From contig CACHMF010000010.1 of the NCBI GenBank assembly GCA_902580855.1, positions 1 to 51,131 on the forward strand: DNA of 51,131 nucleotides, read 5' to 3'. Origin of the DNA: an uncultured Bacteroidota bacterium. GTDB lineage: Bacteria; Bacteroidota; Bacteroidia; Flavobacteriales; UBA7312. Of this stretch, positions 1-9,757 are shown piece after piece. The notes beneath the pieces are model-generated. The model saw only the letters and a list, made by a program, of their open reading frames with translations. It did no database searches and had not been told where the DNA came from. Each line of letters begins with the position of its first letter. Within the stretch, counting starts at the first letter, position 1. A program made the position numbers and the translations under genes.

Positions 1-191
1 CATTGGAGTTATCAAGCGATATGGTAAAAACTCAGTTCAAATTACTTGATGCAAGAGGTAGGGTCGTTCGAAAAGGAAAAGTGAACAATAAAACAACAAT
101 AAACATCGAAAATTTATCTTCTGGAATGTATATAATGGAAGTTGTAGGAGAAGAGATAAGAGCTAGAAAAAAGTTTCTAGTCAATGAATAA
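1..191 (+). CDS. C-terminal end of a T9SS-secreted protein (type A sorting tail), 5' partial
   Basis: Only the last 62 or so residues are in the window and the reading frame is open to the left edge, so the start lies outside. What remains looks like a type A sorting tail of the type IX secretion system: a beta-rich segment with the pattern 'LDARGRVV', 'NIENLSSGMYIMEV' and a final basic stretch ending 'KKFLVNE'. Such tails direct export across the outer membrane and are removed or linked to anionic LPS. Nothing can be said about the function of the cargo. It overlaps the next gene by 8 bases, so the two are probably co-transcribed. The first in-frame start-like codon (TTG at position 3) is not a believable start. 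Confidence 0.75.
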   Translation, partial: LELSSDMVKTQFKLLDARGRVVRKGKVNNKTTINIENLSSGMYIMEVVGEEIRARKKFLVNE

Positions 192-2505
192 TAAACTGTA
201 CATAATTACAGTGTTGTGCTTTGGTTTCTTCGCTCTAAATGCGCAAATAGTTGTTGATACAAATCCACCTAATAATGATCCATTATTTTTAGTAGAGCAA
301 GTTTTGTTAGGAAATGGAATAACAGCTACTAATGTTGTATTTTCAGGCGAATTGGATCAAATTGGTTATTTCGATGGATCGGCATCCAATATAGGGATGT
401 CAGCAGGTATTGTAATGTGTACAGGAGAGGTGGTAGCTATGGATCCTAATCAAGGTGCAGCAGGTTGGTGGGGTCCAAATACTGTGACAGATCCAGATTT
501 ATTAAATGTTTCTAATATAGTTCCTCCTTTATTAGGTTTTACTGGGCCAACAGTAATTAATGATGTTGCTGTATTAGAGTTTGATTTTATTCCAAACTCG
601 GATGAATTGTCTTTCGATTTTATTTTTGGTTCTGAAGAATATTTTGGTTTTGAAAATACTGTTTTTAATGATGTATTTGGTTTCTTTTTGTCTGGGCCAG
701 GAATTACAGGACCATATTCTTCCCCCGCAGCTTTTCCAAATGGATCAGTTAATTTAGCAGTAGTACCAGGAAGCAACCCGGTTTTGCCTATATCTATTTC
801 TTCAATCAATTCAGTAACACCTATTAACGAACAGTTTTTTATAGATAATTCAAACTACACTACAGTTTCAGGTATGGATGGTTTTACTGTGAAATTAAAA
901 GCGAAAGCACAAGTTCAATGTGGGGAGACCTACCACATAAGGCTTGCAATAGCAGATGCAGAAGATCAGGCTTTAGATTCATATGTACTGTTTGGTGAAA
1001 AAAGTTTCTTATCTCCTTCAATAGAAATTACAAACAATCAAACGAATGATGATACAACGTACTTGGAAATTCCATGTGGTGGAGATGTGGATCTAGAGTG
1101 CTTGGTTTCTAACGGCACGTTTGATTTTCAGTGGTTTGAAGATGGGGTTTTAATGCAGGGGGAAACAAATAATTCTATAAATGTAGGACCAGGAATATAC
1201 AGTGTAGAAGCAAATGAAGTCGGAGGCTGTTCGTATTTTTCTGATACAATACAGGTAATTGAAGCTATTCCTACACTTACCTTAGGCTCTGATTATGAAA
1301 TTCCATGTAATTCAACTACATACATTGGCGCTACTGTATATGATGGCTCTCCACCGTTTAACTATTTATGGTCTAATGGATCAACAGACAATACTATTGA
1401 GGTTAGTTCTGGAACATATGATGTAATGGTGACAGATGATATGGGTTGTATTGCCTATGACACAATTGTTATTACATCTCAACAAGTTCCCGAGGGATTG
1501 GTAAGCGGTGGTGGATATGCTTGTGCGGATGGAACACAAGTAGATGTAGTATTTGACTTTATAGGAGCACCTCCTTATAATTTTATTTATTCGGATGGAA
1601 ATCAGCAATATAACCTAAACGGAATTAATGCTAATCAGTATATTTTAAGTACTAACAATCCCGGAACTTACTCTCTTATATCTTTAGATGACGCTAATTG
1701 TAATGGTATTTTTACAGGATCAGCTACAATAGAATTGAAGCCATTGCCAATAGTAACTATTACCGGAGGGGGGATTATTTGTCCTTTTGATAGTTCCAAG
1801 GTTAGTGTTCAAATAAATGGGAATTCTCCTTTTAGTTTCGATTTGTTTAATGGGTTATATAATCTTGCTTTTGATAGTCTTAACTCTAATATATTTGAAT
1901 TTTACACCAATAATGAAGGGGTGTATTCAATTTCTGAGTTAACTGATGGCTTTGGTTGTATAGCTTCTGAATTAAATGGAAACGCAGTAGTAGGAGTTCT
2001 TGATTTAATAGATCCTTACATTTTAACTACAGTCGATACTTTAATTTGCGCCATAGATGAACCGATTCAGTTAGAAACTGTAAACCCAGGAGGTAAGTGG
2101 TATGGTTTAGGTGTAGATGTAAATAATATGTTTCACCCACAGATAGCAGGAGTTGGAGAACATTGGCTTTATTATGTAATGGAATCAAATTGTCAAGAGA
2201 CCGATTCTTTACTAATAGAAGTAGGCTGTCATCTACAAGTATTTATTCCCAATACTTTTACCCCAAATGGAGATGAACACAACGATGTATTAGAAATTAG
2301 CGCTAAAAATGTATTGGAGTTTAGTTTTTCTATATACTCAAGGTGGGGTGAGGAATTGTTTAGTACTACAGATATAGCAGAATTTTGGGATGGCAGTTTT
2401 AACAATCAAATAGTACCAATAGGAATATATACGTATCATTTAAGAGCATATGGAAAAGATGCCCAGTTTGTTAGTAAAACAGGCACTATTAACGTTGTTA
2501 AGTAG
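184..2505 (+). CDS. Secreted choice-of-anchor L domain protein with T9SS type B sorting tail
   Basis: This 773-residue protein begins with a signal peptide (MNNKLYIITVLCFGFFALNA, cut before Q). Residues about 25-280 match the choice-of-anchor L family: 'VFSGELDQIGYFDG', 'GIVMCTGEV', 'FDFIFGSEEYFGF' and a late 'YHIRLAIADAEDQALDSYV'. Several Ig-like or PKD-like beta repeats with paired cysteines follow (about 285-680). The last 85 or so residues, starting at 'FIPNTFTPNGDEHNDVL' and containing 'YSRWGEELF' and 'WDGSFNNQIVPIGIYTY', are the gliding-motility-associated type B sorting domain. It is therefore an extracellular or surface protein exported by type IX secretion; ligand and role are unknown. 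Its start overlaps the preceding stop by 8 bases and its end overlaps the next gene. Confidence 0.85.
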   Translation: MNNKLYIITVLCFGFFALNAQIVVDTNPPNNDPLFLVEQVLLGNGITATNVVFSGELDQIGYFDGSASNIGMSAGIVMCTGEVVAMDPNQGAAGWWGPNTVTDPDLLNVSNIVPPLLGFTGPTVINDVAVLEFDFIPNSDELSFDFIFGSEEYFGFENTVFNDVFGFFLSGPGITGPYSSPAAFPNGSVNLAVVPGSNPVLPISISSINSVTPINEQFFIDNSNYTTVSGMDGFTVKLKAKAQVQCGETYHIRLAIADAEDQALDSYVLFGEKSFLSPSIEITNNQTNDDTTYLEIPCGGDVDLECLVSNGTFDFQWFEDGVLMQGETNNSINVGPGIYSVEANEVGGCSYFSDTIQVIEAIPTLTLGSDYEIPCNSTTYIGATVYDGSPPFNYLWSNGSTDNTIEVSSGTYDVMVTDDMGCIAYDTIVITSQQVPEGLVSGGGYACADGTQVDVVFDFIGAPPYNFIYSDGNQQYNLNGINANQYILSTNNPGTYSLISLDDANCNGIFTGSATIELKPLPIVTITGGGIICPFDSSKVSVQINGNSPFSFDLFNGLYNLAFDSLNSNIFEFYTNNEGVYSISELTDGFGCIASELNGNAVVGVLDLIDPYILTTVDTLICAIDEPIQLETVNPGGKWYGLGVDVNNMFHPQIAGVGEHWLYYVMESNCQETDSLLIEVGCHLQVFIPNTFTPNGDEHNDVLEISAKNVLEFSFSIYSRWGEELFSTTDIAEFWDGSFNNQIVPIGIYTYHLRAYGKDAQFVSKTGTINVVK

Positions 2506-3865
2506 TCTGTTTTTATTGATCATACCTTCTTTATCGTTTTCGCAAAACTTAATATGGTCCCAGCCAATTGAGGTTGCTTCAGGAGTTTCTGCTTCACTCA
2601 GGCCTAGAGTAGCCCTAGATAATCAAGACAATCCCATTGTGATTTTTGCGCAAAACGCAAACCCAAATCAACTTTACAAAACAAAGTTTAATAATAACGC
2701 TTTTGAGCCTATTGTTAATTTAGCAACAGCGGCCCCCTATGTTAGTTCGGCAGCAGGCCCTGAGATAGCTTTTGCAAACGATATAATTTACATTTCGTTT
2801 GAAAATGAGAACGAGGGCGTGTATATGTTGAAATCGATAAATGGTGGGAATACTTTTAGCGATACAGTTCGTGTAGATAATGTACACAATAAAGCTGTGC
2901 TACCTAATGTGAACATTAAAAGCGATTTCAATCCATTACTTTCTTTTACAAGGGTAAATTCTAGTTGGACTCAAATCAATCAAGTGGTGTCTAATTCTAT
3001 AGATGGTGGGCAAACTTTTTTGCCGGATGTATCGGCTTCTGTTATTACTCCAAACCAACCATGTGAATGTTGTTTTTCTAAGGTTGTTTCAGAAGGAAGT
3101 ACTCAGGCTTCCATTTTCCGTAATAACGATAATAATGTTCGTAATTTTTATGCTTCAGTTTCACATGATGGAGGACAATCCTTTTCCGATTATCTAGAAA
3201 TTGATTTATTAGACTGGAATTTAAATGCTTGTCCTGACGCTGGTCCGGATGCTTATTTGAAAAATGGGAAGCTGTTTATAACATACCGAAGCGGGTCATT
3301 AGGCCCAAATAGAGTTTTTGTAGCTCGAGTAGATCTTAATTCCTTAAGTGTTGAGCAAGTTACCCCTGTAGATGAAGCTTTGTCTTCTTCTATGGCGCAA
3401 AAATACCCTGATATTGCTGGTGATGAAAGCAATGTAGGAGTGGTTTGGATGGATAATCGATCTATGCTTAACGACTGTTTTTTCTCTTATTCGACAGATG
3501 GTTTTGATTCTTGGTCAACCCCTGTATACATATCTGATAGCTCTTTGATGGTGCAGTTTGTTGAGCCAGATGTGGCATATCGCAACAATAAGTTTCATTT
3601 TGTTTATAGAAATCAAAATCAGAATATTATCCTGTATAGAACAGCAGAGTTGCAAAATACTTCTTCACTTCATGAAGTTGTATTTAATTTAGAAATCAAT
3701 GATTCAAAAATTCAGTTGCCTGAACACTTGAATTATCAATTATTTGATGTGTCAGGAAAGTTAATTCAGAACGGTTTTGAAAGCACTTTAGATATTTCAG
3801 GACTATCTAAAGGATTATACCTCTTGAAAACTCCCACTTCTGTTCATAAGTTCGTGAAGGAATAA
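2450..3865 (+). CDS. Secreted Asp-box (BNR, sialidase-like fold) protein with type A sorting tail
   Basis: The 471-residue product has a hydrophobic signal segment (LLTLLSSLFLLIIPSLSFS) and a mature part with at least four Asp-box motifs, the S-x-D/N-x-G-x-x-F/W turns of six-bladed sialidase-like propellers: 'SINGGNTF', 'SIDGGQTF', 'SHDGGQSF' and 'STDGFDSW'. The tail 'YQLFDVSGKLIQNGF...ISGLSKGLYLLKT' is a type A T9SS sorting domain. I cannot see a complete sialidase active site, so enzymatic activity is not claimed. A CECC cysteine cluster sits after 'TPNQP'. The start overlaps the previous gene by 56 bases; a start at the ATG at 2459 (MPSLLVKQ) is equally possible. The three genes at the left edge look like one run of T9SS cargo genes. 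Confidence 0.75.
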   Translation: MEKMPSLLVKQALLTLLSSLFLLIIPSLSFSQNLIWSQPIEVASGVSASLRPRVALDNQDNPIVIFAQNANPNQLYKTKFNNNAFEPIVNLATAAPYVSSAAGPEIAFANDIIYISFENENEGVYMLKSINGGNTFSDTVRVDNVHNKAVLPNVNIKSDFNPLLSFTRVNSSWTQINQVVSNSIDGGQTFLPDVSASVITPNQPCECCFSKVVSEGSTQASIFRNNDNNVRNFYASVSHDGGQSFSDYLEIDLLDWNLNACPDAGPDAYLKNGKLFITYRSGSLGPNRVFVARVDLNSLSVEQVTPVDEALSSSMAQKYPDIAGDESNVGVVWMDNRSMLNDCFFSYSTDGFDSWSTPVYISDSSLMVQFVEPDVAYRNNKFHFVYRNQNQNIILYRTAELQNTSSLHEVVFNLEINDSKIQLPEHLNYQLFDVSGKLIQNGFESTLDISGLSKGLYLLKTPTSVHKFVKE

Positions 3866-3902
3866 GCTTATTCTAACACTCCTTTTTACATCTTTGTAGG
3901 TG

Positions 3903-6338
3903 ATGGCTTACGCAGATTTGATTTTACCATTACCTCTAGCGAACACCTTTACATACGAGATTCCTGAAAAGATCTCTGATGTAGAAAAAGGGATGCGTGT
4001 AGTGGTGCAATTTGGAGCTAAAAAACTTTACACCGCTTTAGTCTATGAGGTTCATCAAAATGCTCCTGATAAATATCGAGCAAAGCCTATTTTAGCTGTG
4101 TTGGATGATTATCCTGTGGTTGTTTCATCGCAGTTTAGTTTTTGGGAGTGGATTGCAGCTTATTATTGTTGCCATTTAGGAGAAGTGATGCAAGCCGCAT
4201 TACCTTCAGGACTGAAACTTTCTAGTGAAACAATTATAATTCCAGGAGAGAGTAATTTCAAACCAGATGAGCTTACGGATAAAGAGTACTTAATCATTGA
4301 GGCGCTTCAACAGCAAAACAAATTAGAGTTAATAGAGGTTGCTAAAATTCTAGATCAAAAAACCATTTTTCCGGTAATCAACTCTTTGCTAGATAGAGGT
4401 GCAATAGCTCTTCTTGAAGAACTGAATGATAAATACAAACCTAAAATTGTTCGAACAGTTCACTTAGCAACCAAAGAAGAGCAATTATCTGAAGTGATTG
4501 AAAAAACACAAAAAGCGCCTAAGCAATTGGCTGTTTTACAATCGTACCTTCAGCAAAAGAGCAAACATCCTGAACAAAGTGTAAAGACAGCAGATTTAGT
4601 GCGTTGGGCATCGACTACTCATCAATCGCTCAATGCTTTGGTCAAAAAAGGCGTGTTCAGTATAGAGGAAGAAATTATTGGGCGCTTAGAGAACTACAAA
4701 AACCCAATAGAAGAAGAAAAGGAATTGAGTGTTGCTCAGTCTACGGCATATCAATCCATTCAAAATAGTTTTAAAGAGAAAGATGTTGTCCTTCTGCATG
4801 GAGTTACTTCTAGTGGTAAAACAGAAATTTATGTTAAACTCATCAAAGAAACAATAGCAAAGGGTGAACAGATTCTATTTCTATTGCCAGAAATAGCGTT
4901 AACAACTCAAATCATCAATCGTTTACGAAAGTATTTTGGAGATCAAGTAGGTGTTTACCATTCGAAGTTTAACCAAAATGAGCGAGTAGAGGTTTGGAAT
5001 GAAGTTCTAAAAGGAAATAGGTTTCCGATTATTTTAGGAGCTCGTTCTGCTATGTTTTTACCATTTACGAAATTAGGTTTAGTTATTATTGATGAAGAAC
5101 ATGAAACAACCTTTAAGCAACACCATCCTGCACCCAGATATAATGGCAGAGATGCAGCTGTTGTTTTGGCAAAGTTTCAGGGAGCAAAAGTTTTATTAGG
5201 TTCAGCCACCCCTTCTTTAGAAAGCTATACCAATGCACACAATGGAAAGTATGGATTGGTTGAACTGCATGAGCGTTTTGGTGGTGTGGAAATGCCTGAA
5301 GTAGAAACGGTAGATATAAAGTATGTTCGTCACAGAAAACAAATGAAAGGCGCTTTTTCACCTTATTTGTTAGAAAACATTCAGCAAGCCTTGGACAAAG
5401 GGGAGCAAATTATTTTGTTTCAAAACAGGAGAGGATTTGCTCCTATTAGCGAATGTAAAGATTGTGGCTGGACTGCTAAATGCCGTAGTTGTGATGTAAG
5501 CTTAACCTACCATAAAAAGATTGATTTACTAAAATGCCATTATTGTGGGTATTCTGAGGCACCACTTAAAAAATGTAGTTCTTGCGGTAGTTTAGAGGTA
5601 AGTGTGAAAGGTGTTGGAACAGAAAAGATAGCAGAAGATTTACAACCATTTTTTCCAGATGCTGCTATCCATCGAATGGATTTAGATACGACCTCTAGAA
5701 AACATGCGCATCAAAAAATTATTTCTGCTTTTGAAGATAAAAGAATTGACATTCTTATTGGAACACAGATGGTTACAAAAGGGCTCGATTTTGATAATGT
5801 GAGTGTTGTTGGGGTTTTGAATGCAGACAGCATGTTGAATTTCCCTGATTTCCGTTCTTTCGAAAGAGCATATCAGTTAATGGCACAAGTGTCGGGTAGG
5901 GCAGGTCGAAAAAAGAAAAGAGGGAAAGTTATTATTCAAACTTATTCTCCTGATAATGATATTATTGAAGCTGTTAAAAAGAATGATTACAGAGGTATGT
6001 TTAAAGCTGAGATGTCGGAACGTAAAAACTTCTCTTACCCGCCTTATTGTAAACTTATTAAGGTAACAGCTATGCATAAGGATTATCAACTTACAAATTA
6101 TGCGGCTAGAGATTTAGCAATTATTATGCGTCAGCAATTTGGGAAAAATGTTTTAGGTCCAGAATACCCAACAGTGGCAAGAATTAAGAATAAATTTCTG
6201 AAACATATTCTACTTAAGATAGAAGGGGGTAGTTCAGCTCAACAAGCCAAAAATCAACTACAATATTTTATAGAGCAGCTGGATAAAAATAAGGAGTATA
6301 AATCTGTTCGATTTATTTTAGATGTGGATCCTGTTTAA
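3903..6338 (+). CDS. priA: Primosomal replication restart helicase PriA
   Basis: The 811-residue protein is of normal PriA size and restarts stalled replication forks by unwinding DNA and loading the replicative helicase. In order it shows the N-terminal DNA-binding domain, a helicase core with Walker A 'GVTSSGKTEIY' (about residue 300) and DEEH box (about 397), a cysteine-rich zinc insertion (CKDC, CRSC, CHYC, CSSC, about 517-560), and the C-terminal helicase half with 'IGTQMVTKGLDF' and 'QVSGRAGR'. I choose the ATG at 3903 over the GTG directly before it. CATCTTTG, one base off the Bacteroidota -7 element, lies 6 bases upstream, suggesting a very short leader. The gene's end overlaps the convergent pseudouridine synthase gene by 4 bases. 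Confidence 0.96.
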   Translation: MAYADLILPLPLANTFTYEIPEKISDVEKGMRVVVQFGAKKLYTALVYEVHQNAPDKYRAKPILAVLDDYPVVVSSQFSFWEWIAAYYCCHLGEVMQAALPSGLKLSSETIIIPGESNFKPDELTDKEYLIIEALQQQNKLELIEVAKILDQKTIFPVINSLLDRGAIALLEELNDKYKPKIVRTVHLATKEEQLSEVIEKTQKAPKQLAVLQSYLQQKSKHPEQSVKTADLVRWASTTHQSLNALVKKGVFSIEEEIIGRLENYKNPIEEEKELSVAQSTAYQSIQNSFKEKDVVLLHGVTSSGKTEIYVKLIKETIAKGEQILFLLPEIALTTQIINRLRKYFGDQVGVYHSKFNQNERVEVWNEVLKGNRFPIILGARSAMFLPFTKLGLVIIDEEHETTFKQHHPAPRYNGRDAAVVLAKFQGAKVLLGSATPSLESYTNAHNGKYGLVELHERFGGVEMPEVETVDIKYVRHRKQMKGAFSPYLLENIQQALDKGEQIILFQNRRGFAPISECKDCGWTAKCRSCDVSLTYHKKIDLLKCHYCGYSEAPLKKCSSCGSLEVSVKGVGTEKIAEDLQPFFPDAAIHRMDLDTTSRKHAHQKIISAFEDKRIDILIGTQMVTKGLDFDNVSVVGVLNADSMLNFPDFRSFERAYQLMAQVSGRAGRKKKRGKVIIQTYSPDNDIIEAVKKNDYRGMFKAEMSERKNFSYPPYCKLIKVTAMHKDYQLTNYAARDLAIIMRQQFGKNVLGPEYPTVARIKNKFLKHILLKIEGGSSAQQAKNQLQYFIEQLDKNKEYKSVRFILDVDPV

Positions 6339-7006
6339 AGGCAGGATTTCCAGATAGAATCTTTCTTTGGAGGAGTTGCAGAGATGCTTATAGGTTCTTT
6401 TTTAACAGGATGAATAAACTCAATTTTTCGAGCGTGAAGATGAATGCTTGCATCTTTGTTAGTCCTATCAGAGCCATATTTAATATCACCCTTTATAGGA
6501 CTTCCTATTTTGGAAAGTTGTACGCGAATCTGATGATGTCTTCCTGTTTTAGGTAATACCTCTAGTAAATGATAATTATCTAAAGATTTAATGAGTTGAT
6601 AGCTTAACTCAGATTTTAAGGTACCATCTTCTTCTCTGTTAAAAGCGGTTGATTTGTTCTTCTGTTGATTTTTCTTGAGGTAATGAACCAAGATGTCTTT
6701 CGTTGGGTTAGGCTTGTTTTTAACCACTGCCCAATAGGTTTTTTGCACTTGCTTACTTCTAAAAAGTTCATTTAACCTTGATAGAGCTTTACTTGTTCTT
6801 GCAAAGAGGATAACACCACTAACTGGTCTATCTAATCGATGTACAACACCTAAAAATACGTCTCCAGGTTTATTGTATTTTTTTTTGATATAATCCTTAA
6901 CAAATTCGCCAAGAGGTCGATCTCCTGTTTTATCACCTTGAACGATATCGGAAGGCTTTTTGTTAACCGCAATAATGTGGTTATCCTCATACAGGACTTC
7001 CAACAT
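6335..7006 (-). CDS. RluA-family RNA pseudouridine synthase
   Basis: The 223-residue protein has the RluA signature 'HRLDRPVSGV' with the catalytic aspartate at about residue 59, plus 'LPKTGRHHQIRVQL' and 'LHARKIEFIHP' near the C-terminus. There is no N-terminal S4 domain, as in the short RluA/TruC-like branch. It isomerises uridine in rRNA or tRNA, but the target cannot be told from sequence. Its ATG shares one base with the stop of panB (TAATG), so translation is probably coupled to panB. It is the last gene of the minus-strand operon SPOR protein, panB, synthase. Confidence 0.92.
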   Translation of the reverse strand: MLEVLYEDNHIIAVNKKPSDIVQGDKTGDRPLGEFVKDYIKKKYNKPGDVFLGVVHRLDRPVSGVILFARTSKALSRLNELFRSKQVQKTYWAVVKNKPNPTKDILVHYLKKNQQKNKSTAFNREEDGTLKSELSYQLIKSLDNYHLLEVLPKTGRHHQIRVQLSKIGSPIKGDIKYGSDRTNKDASIHLHARKIEFIHPVKKEPISISATPPKKDSIWKSCL

Positions 7007-7824
7007 TAGTACTGCTCTTTTTCGTTAGGAAAATCTACCGATTTTACATCCGATACATATTGTCCAACGGCATTTTTAATATCATCAAAAAGGTTTAGGT
7101 ATCTTCTTAAGAAGCGAGGGCTGAATTCATGTGTCATGCCAATCATATCATGAAGAACTAAAACTTGTCCATCTACACCACTTCCAGCGCCAATCCCTAT
7201 TACGGGAATATTGATTGATTCAGCCACTTTTTGCGCTAATGAAGCAGGAACCTTTTCTAGTACAATAGCGAAACATCCAGCTTGCTCAAGAAGTTTAGCG
7301 TCTTCTAAAAGTTTAGCTGCTTCTTCCTCTTCTTTTGCACGAACGGTATAAGTTCCGAATTTATAAATGGACTGAGGAGTTAGTCCTAAATGTCCCATAA
7401 CAGGAATTCCTGCAGTTAAGATGCGCTCGATCGACTCAAGAATTTCAGATCCACCCTCTAGTTTTACAGAGTGCGCACCTGCTTCTTTCATAATTCGAAT
7501 AGCCGAATTAAGTGCTTCTTTGGAGTTTCCTTGATAAGTTCCAAAAGGCATGTCTGCTACAATTAAAGCTCTATCAACAGCTCTAACAACAGATGCAGCA
7601 TGATAAATCATTTGATCTAAAGTGATTGGAAGAGTGGTTTCACGTCCTGCCATCACATTAGAGGCTGAATCGCCAACAAGAATCACATCAATACCACCTT
7701 CATCTACAATTTTCGCTAGCGTGTAATCGTAAGCTGTTAACATTGAGATTTTCTCTCTGTTTTGTTTCATCTCCTGTAAGGAGTTGGTAGTGACTTTTTT
7801 GTATGTTTTTTTATGTATTGACAT
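7006..7824 (-). CDS. panB: 3-methyl-2-oxobutanoate hydroxymethyltransferase
   Basis: This 272-residue enzyme adds a hydroxymethyl group from methylene-tetrahydrofolate to 2-oxoisovalerate, giving ketopantoate, the first committed step of pantothenate and coenzyme A synthesis. Family motifs are clear: '[19 protein letters not shown]', the metal-binding 'LVGDSASNV', '[10 protein letters not shown]', 'VKLEGG', '[10 protein letters not shown]' and '[20 protein letters not shown]'. It acts in the cytoplasm. It starts only 2 bases after the stop of the SPOR/coiled-coil gene and overlaps the pseudouridine synthase by one base, so the three genes form one transcript. No other pantothenate gene is in the window. 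Confidence 0.97.
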   Translation of the reverse strand: MSIHKKTYKKVTTNSLQEMKQNREKISMLTAYDYTLAKIVDEGGIDVILVGDSASNVMAGRETTLPITLDQMIYHAASVVRAVDRALIVADMPFGTYQGNSKEALNSAIRIMKEAGAHSVKLEGGSEILESIERILTAGIPVMGHLGLTPQSIYKFGTYTVRAKEEEEAAKLLEDAKLLEQAGCFAIVLEKVPASLAQKVAESINIPVIGIGAGSGVDGQVLVLHDMIGMTHEFSPRFLRRYLNLFDDIKNAVGQYVSDVKSVDFPNEKEQY

Positions 7825-7826
7825 GC

Positions 7827-9692
7827 TTAAAACTTCACAATGTATGCGTCTTTATAACCTAGTTCTGCAACCTGCATTAAACGAACTTTTGCTTCAGAGT
7901 AACTATCAAACTTTCCAGTAATATAAATGTAATCACCATTTTGGGTAGGAATAGAAGTCACATCATTGATTCCATCAAATTCCATTTCTTGATTAAAAGT
8001 TCCGATTTGTACTCTGTAAATAGTGTTAGATTTTGTATTGTTTGATACGTTCACTTCACTTTGATTGAATGTAATCTCTTTTTGCAGCTGTCTGTTTTTC
8101 TGCACTTCTAATCGATAAGATTCTGCGAATTGAGCAGCAATTTGTTTTTGTTCGTTTAATTGAGTTGTTAACACTTGCTTTTCATCTATAAGATTCATTA
8201 CTTGTGTTTTTGTTGAACTTAGGATCTCTTTGATTTGTTGAAGCTCATTTTGAGTCTTTACTAATGTAGTATTCGTGTTTCTGAAATCGGATAAAGAATC
8301 AATATAAGCGTTATTCTTACTAGATAAAGATGAAATGATTTTTTGTTTTGAGTTTAACTCTTTTTGTAATTGACTAACTTTTGAGTCTAGTGTTGCTATA
8401 TCATTCTGCTTGTTTTCAATTTTACCATTCAATGAATTAATGGTTGCTTCCAGAGAACTGATAGAAGATTGTAAATTTTTGATTTCACTGCTAGAAGAAC
8501 TTACTTGCTTCTTAAGTTTGTTGATTTCAATATCTTTCTTGTTTAAGTCACTTTTTAAGTTTACAATAGCATCCGATTTGCTATTGCTAGACTGTGTCAA
8601 TTTATCATTTTCACTTATAGAATTAGATAAATCAGAATTTAAGGATAGAATTTCTGCATTCGAGATATCTAAATTGTTACTTAATTCTGTGTTCTTTTTT
8701 TCAAGATTTTCAATAGATTGATTTCTTTTGTTAATAATTTCAGCATGTTCAGAAATAGTATTTTCAAGATTTTTATTGTCTTTAATTAAAGACTCAATAT
8801 TTTCATCTTTTTCAGAAATAGAAGCATTTAAATCATTTAGAAGAGATTGAGCACTGTTAATTTGTATGTTTAAAGCGTCTGTAAGTCCTTCTGCCTCGGC
8901 TAGTTTATTTTTTACAAGTATTAACTCATCAATTGAATTATTATAGTTGTTTTCTAAAGTATTTTTCTCATCAATTAATTTTCTGAGCGACTCTTCAACC
9001 TCTAGTAATCGTTGGTTAGTTGTTGTGAACTCCTCAAAAGAAACAGCTTCTCCCTGTTTATAAATAAACGCAAAATCAACCCTTGCTTTAGAACTTCCCG
9101 ACAAAATGAAGCCCATACCACCGTTTTGGTAATCTGGAACAAAATAAGAGTCAACATATACATAGTTTAGATAAATGTCAAAAGAACCTTGATGTACAAC
9201 AATATCTAAGTAGTTGTATTCTTCAATACCTTTTAAGTTTTCTGCTTTTACCCATCCATTATTACTTCTTGTTCCACTAATATATTTTGGTTTTCCATCT
9301 TGAATTTGCCTCAGTCTATACTGATTTTTAGCATTTATTTCTATTGATACAGTTCCACTACCATCTAATTGTGTGTTTAAAAGAAGACCTACATAAGCCG
9401 TTTTATTGTTGGAAGGACCTAGCTTTAATGCAGTCTTAACTCTGTAACTATTTAGTTTTAATGGCGTTTTTGCAAATAAGCTGTAATCGCTTGATATATT
9501 TCTGCTCATGAATAAATCGCCATCATCTAAAATGATGTAATTATCACTAGTAGCACTTAATGGAAATTGTCCGGAGTTAAAGTTAAATGTTTCTTCAAAA
9601 ATAATTTTATTAAAGCTTCCAATAGCAAGCTTTTGAGCAAATGATGTTGCACTAAATAAAGTGCAAATTGTAAGTAATAAAAAACTTCTCAT
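7827..9692 (-). CDS. Exported coiled-coil protein with N-terminal jelly-roll-like domain and C-terminal SPOR domain
   Basis: The 621-residue protein has a signal peptide ([19 protein letters not shown]). Residues about 25-215 look like a LamG/concanavalin-like beta sandwich ('[20 protein letters not shown]', '[20 protein letters not shown]'). Residues about 220-535 are a long coiled coil rich in E, N, S, L and K. The last 65 or so residues ('[12 protein letters not shown]...[20 protein letters not shown]...AYIVKF') form a SPOR domain, which binds denuded glycan of peptidoglycan. It is probably a periplasmic, wall-associated structural protein; no enzyme activity is evident. It heads an operon with panB and the synthase, a pairing that looks like convenience rather than shared function. 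Confidence 0.8.
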   Translation of the reverse strand: MRSFLLLTICTLFSATSFAQKLAIGSFNKIIFEETFNFNSGQFPLSATSDNYIILDDGDLFMSRNISSDYSLFAKTPLKLNSYRVKTALKLGPSNNKTAYVGLLLNTQLDGSGTVSIEINAKNQYRLRQIQDGKPKYISGTRSNNGWVKAENLKGIEEYNYLDIVVHQGSFDIYLNYVYVDSYFVPDYQNGGMGFILSGSSKARVDFAFIYKQGEAVSFEEFTTTNQRLLEVEESLRKLIDEKNTLENNYNNSIDELILVKNKLAEAEGLTDALNIQINSAQSLLNDLNASISEKDENIESLIKDNKNLENTISEHAEIINKRNQSIENLEKKNTELSNNLDISNAEILSLNSDLSNSISENDKLTQSSNSKSDAIVNLKSDLNKKDIEINKLKKQVSSSSSEIKNLQSSISSLEATINSLNGKIENKQNDIATLDSKVSQLQKELNSKQKIISSLSSKNNAYIDSLSDFRNTNTTLVKTQNELQQIKEILSSTKTQVMNLIDEKQVLTTQLNEQKQIAAQFAESYRLEVQKNRQLQKEITFNQSEVNVSNNTKSNTIYRVQIGTFNQEMEFDGINDVTSIPTQNGDYIYITGKFDSYSEAKVRLMQVAELGYKDAYIVKF

Positions 9693-9710
9693 GAGATATT
9701 ATTGTTTATA

Positions 9711-9737
9711 CAAATGTAATAATGATATCGGAACCAA
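9711..9737 (-). promoter_or_regulatory. Candidate promoter of the SPOR-protein/panB operon
   Basis: On the minus strand a TTG (9737-9735) is followed after 16 bases by TACATTTG (9718-9711), matching the Bacteroidota sigma-A form TTG-N17-23-TAnnTTTG apart from slightly short spacing. It ends 18 bases upstream of the ATG at 9692. Confidence 0.5.
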
Positions 9738-9757
9738 AAATACTTAAATTTGCTCGC

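Noticed and set aside
450-809. Antisense open frame within the choice-of-anchor L gene
   Set aside because: It mirrors a strongly recognisable coding gene, has no signal of its own, and its protein looks like translated antisense (proline/lysine-rich, no domain).
3000-3197. Claiming a true sialidase from the Asp-boxes at this gene
   Set aside because: Asp-boxes are structural; the arginine triad and nucleophile tyrosine of sialidases could not be placed with confidence.
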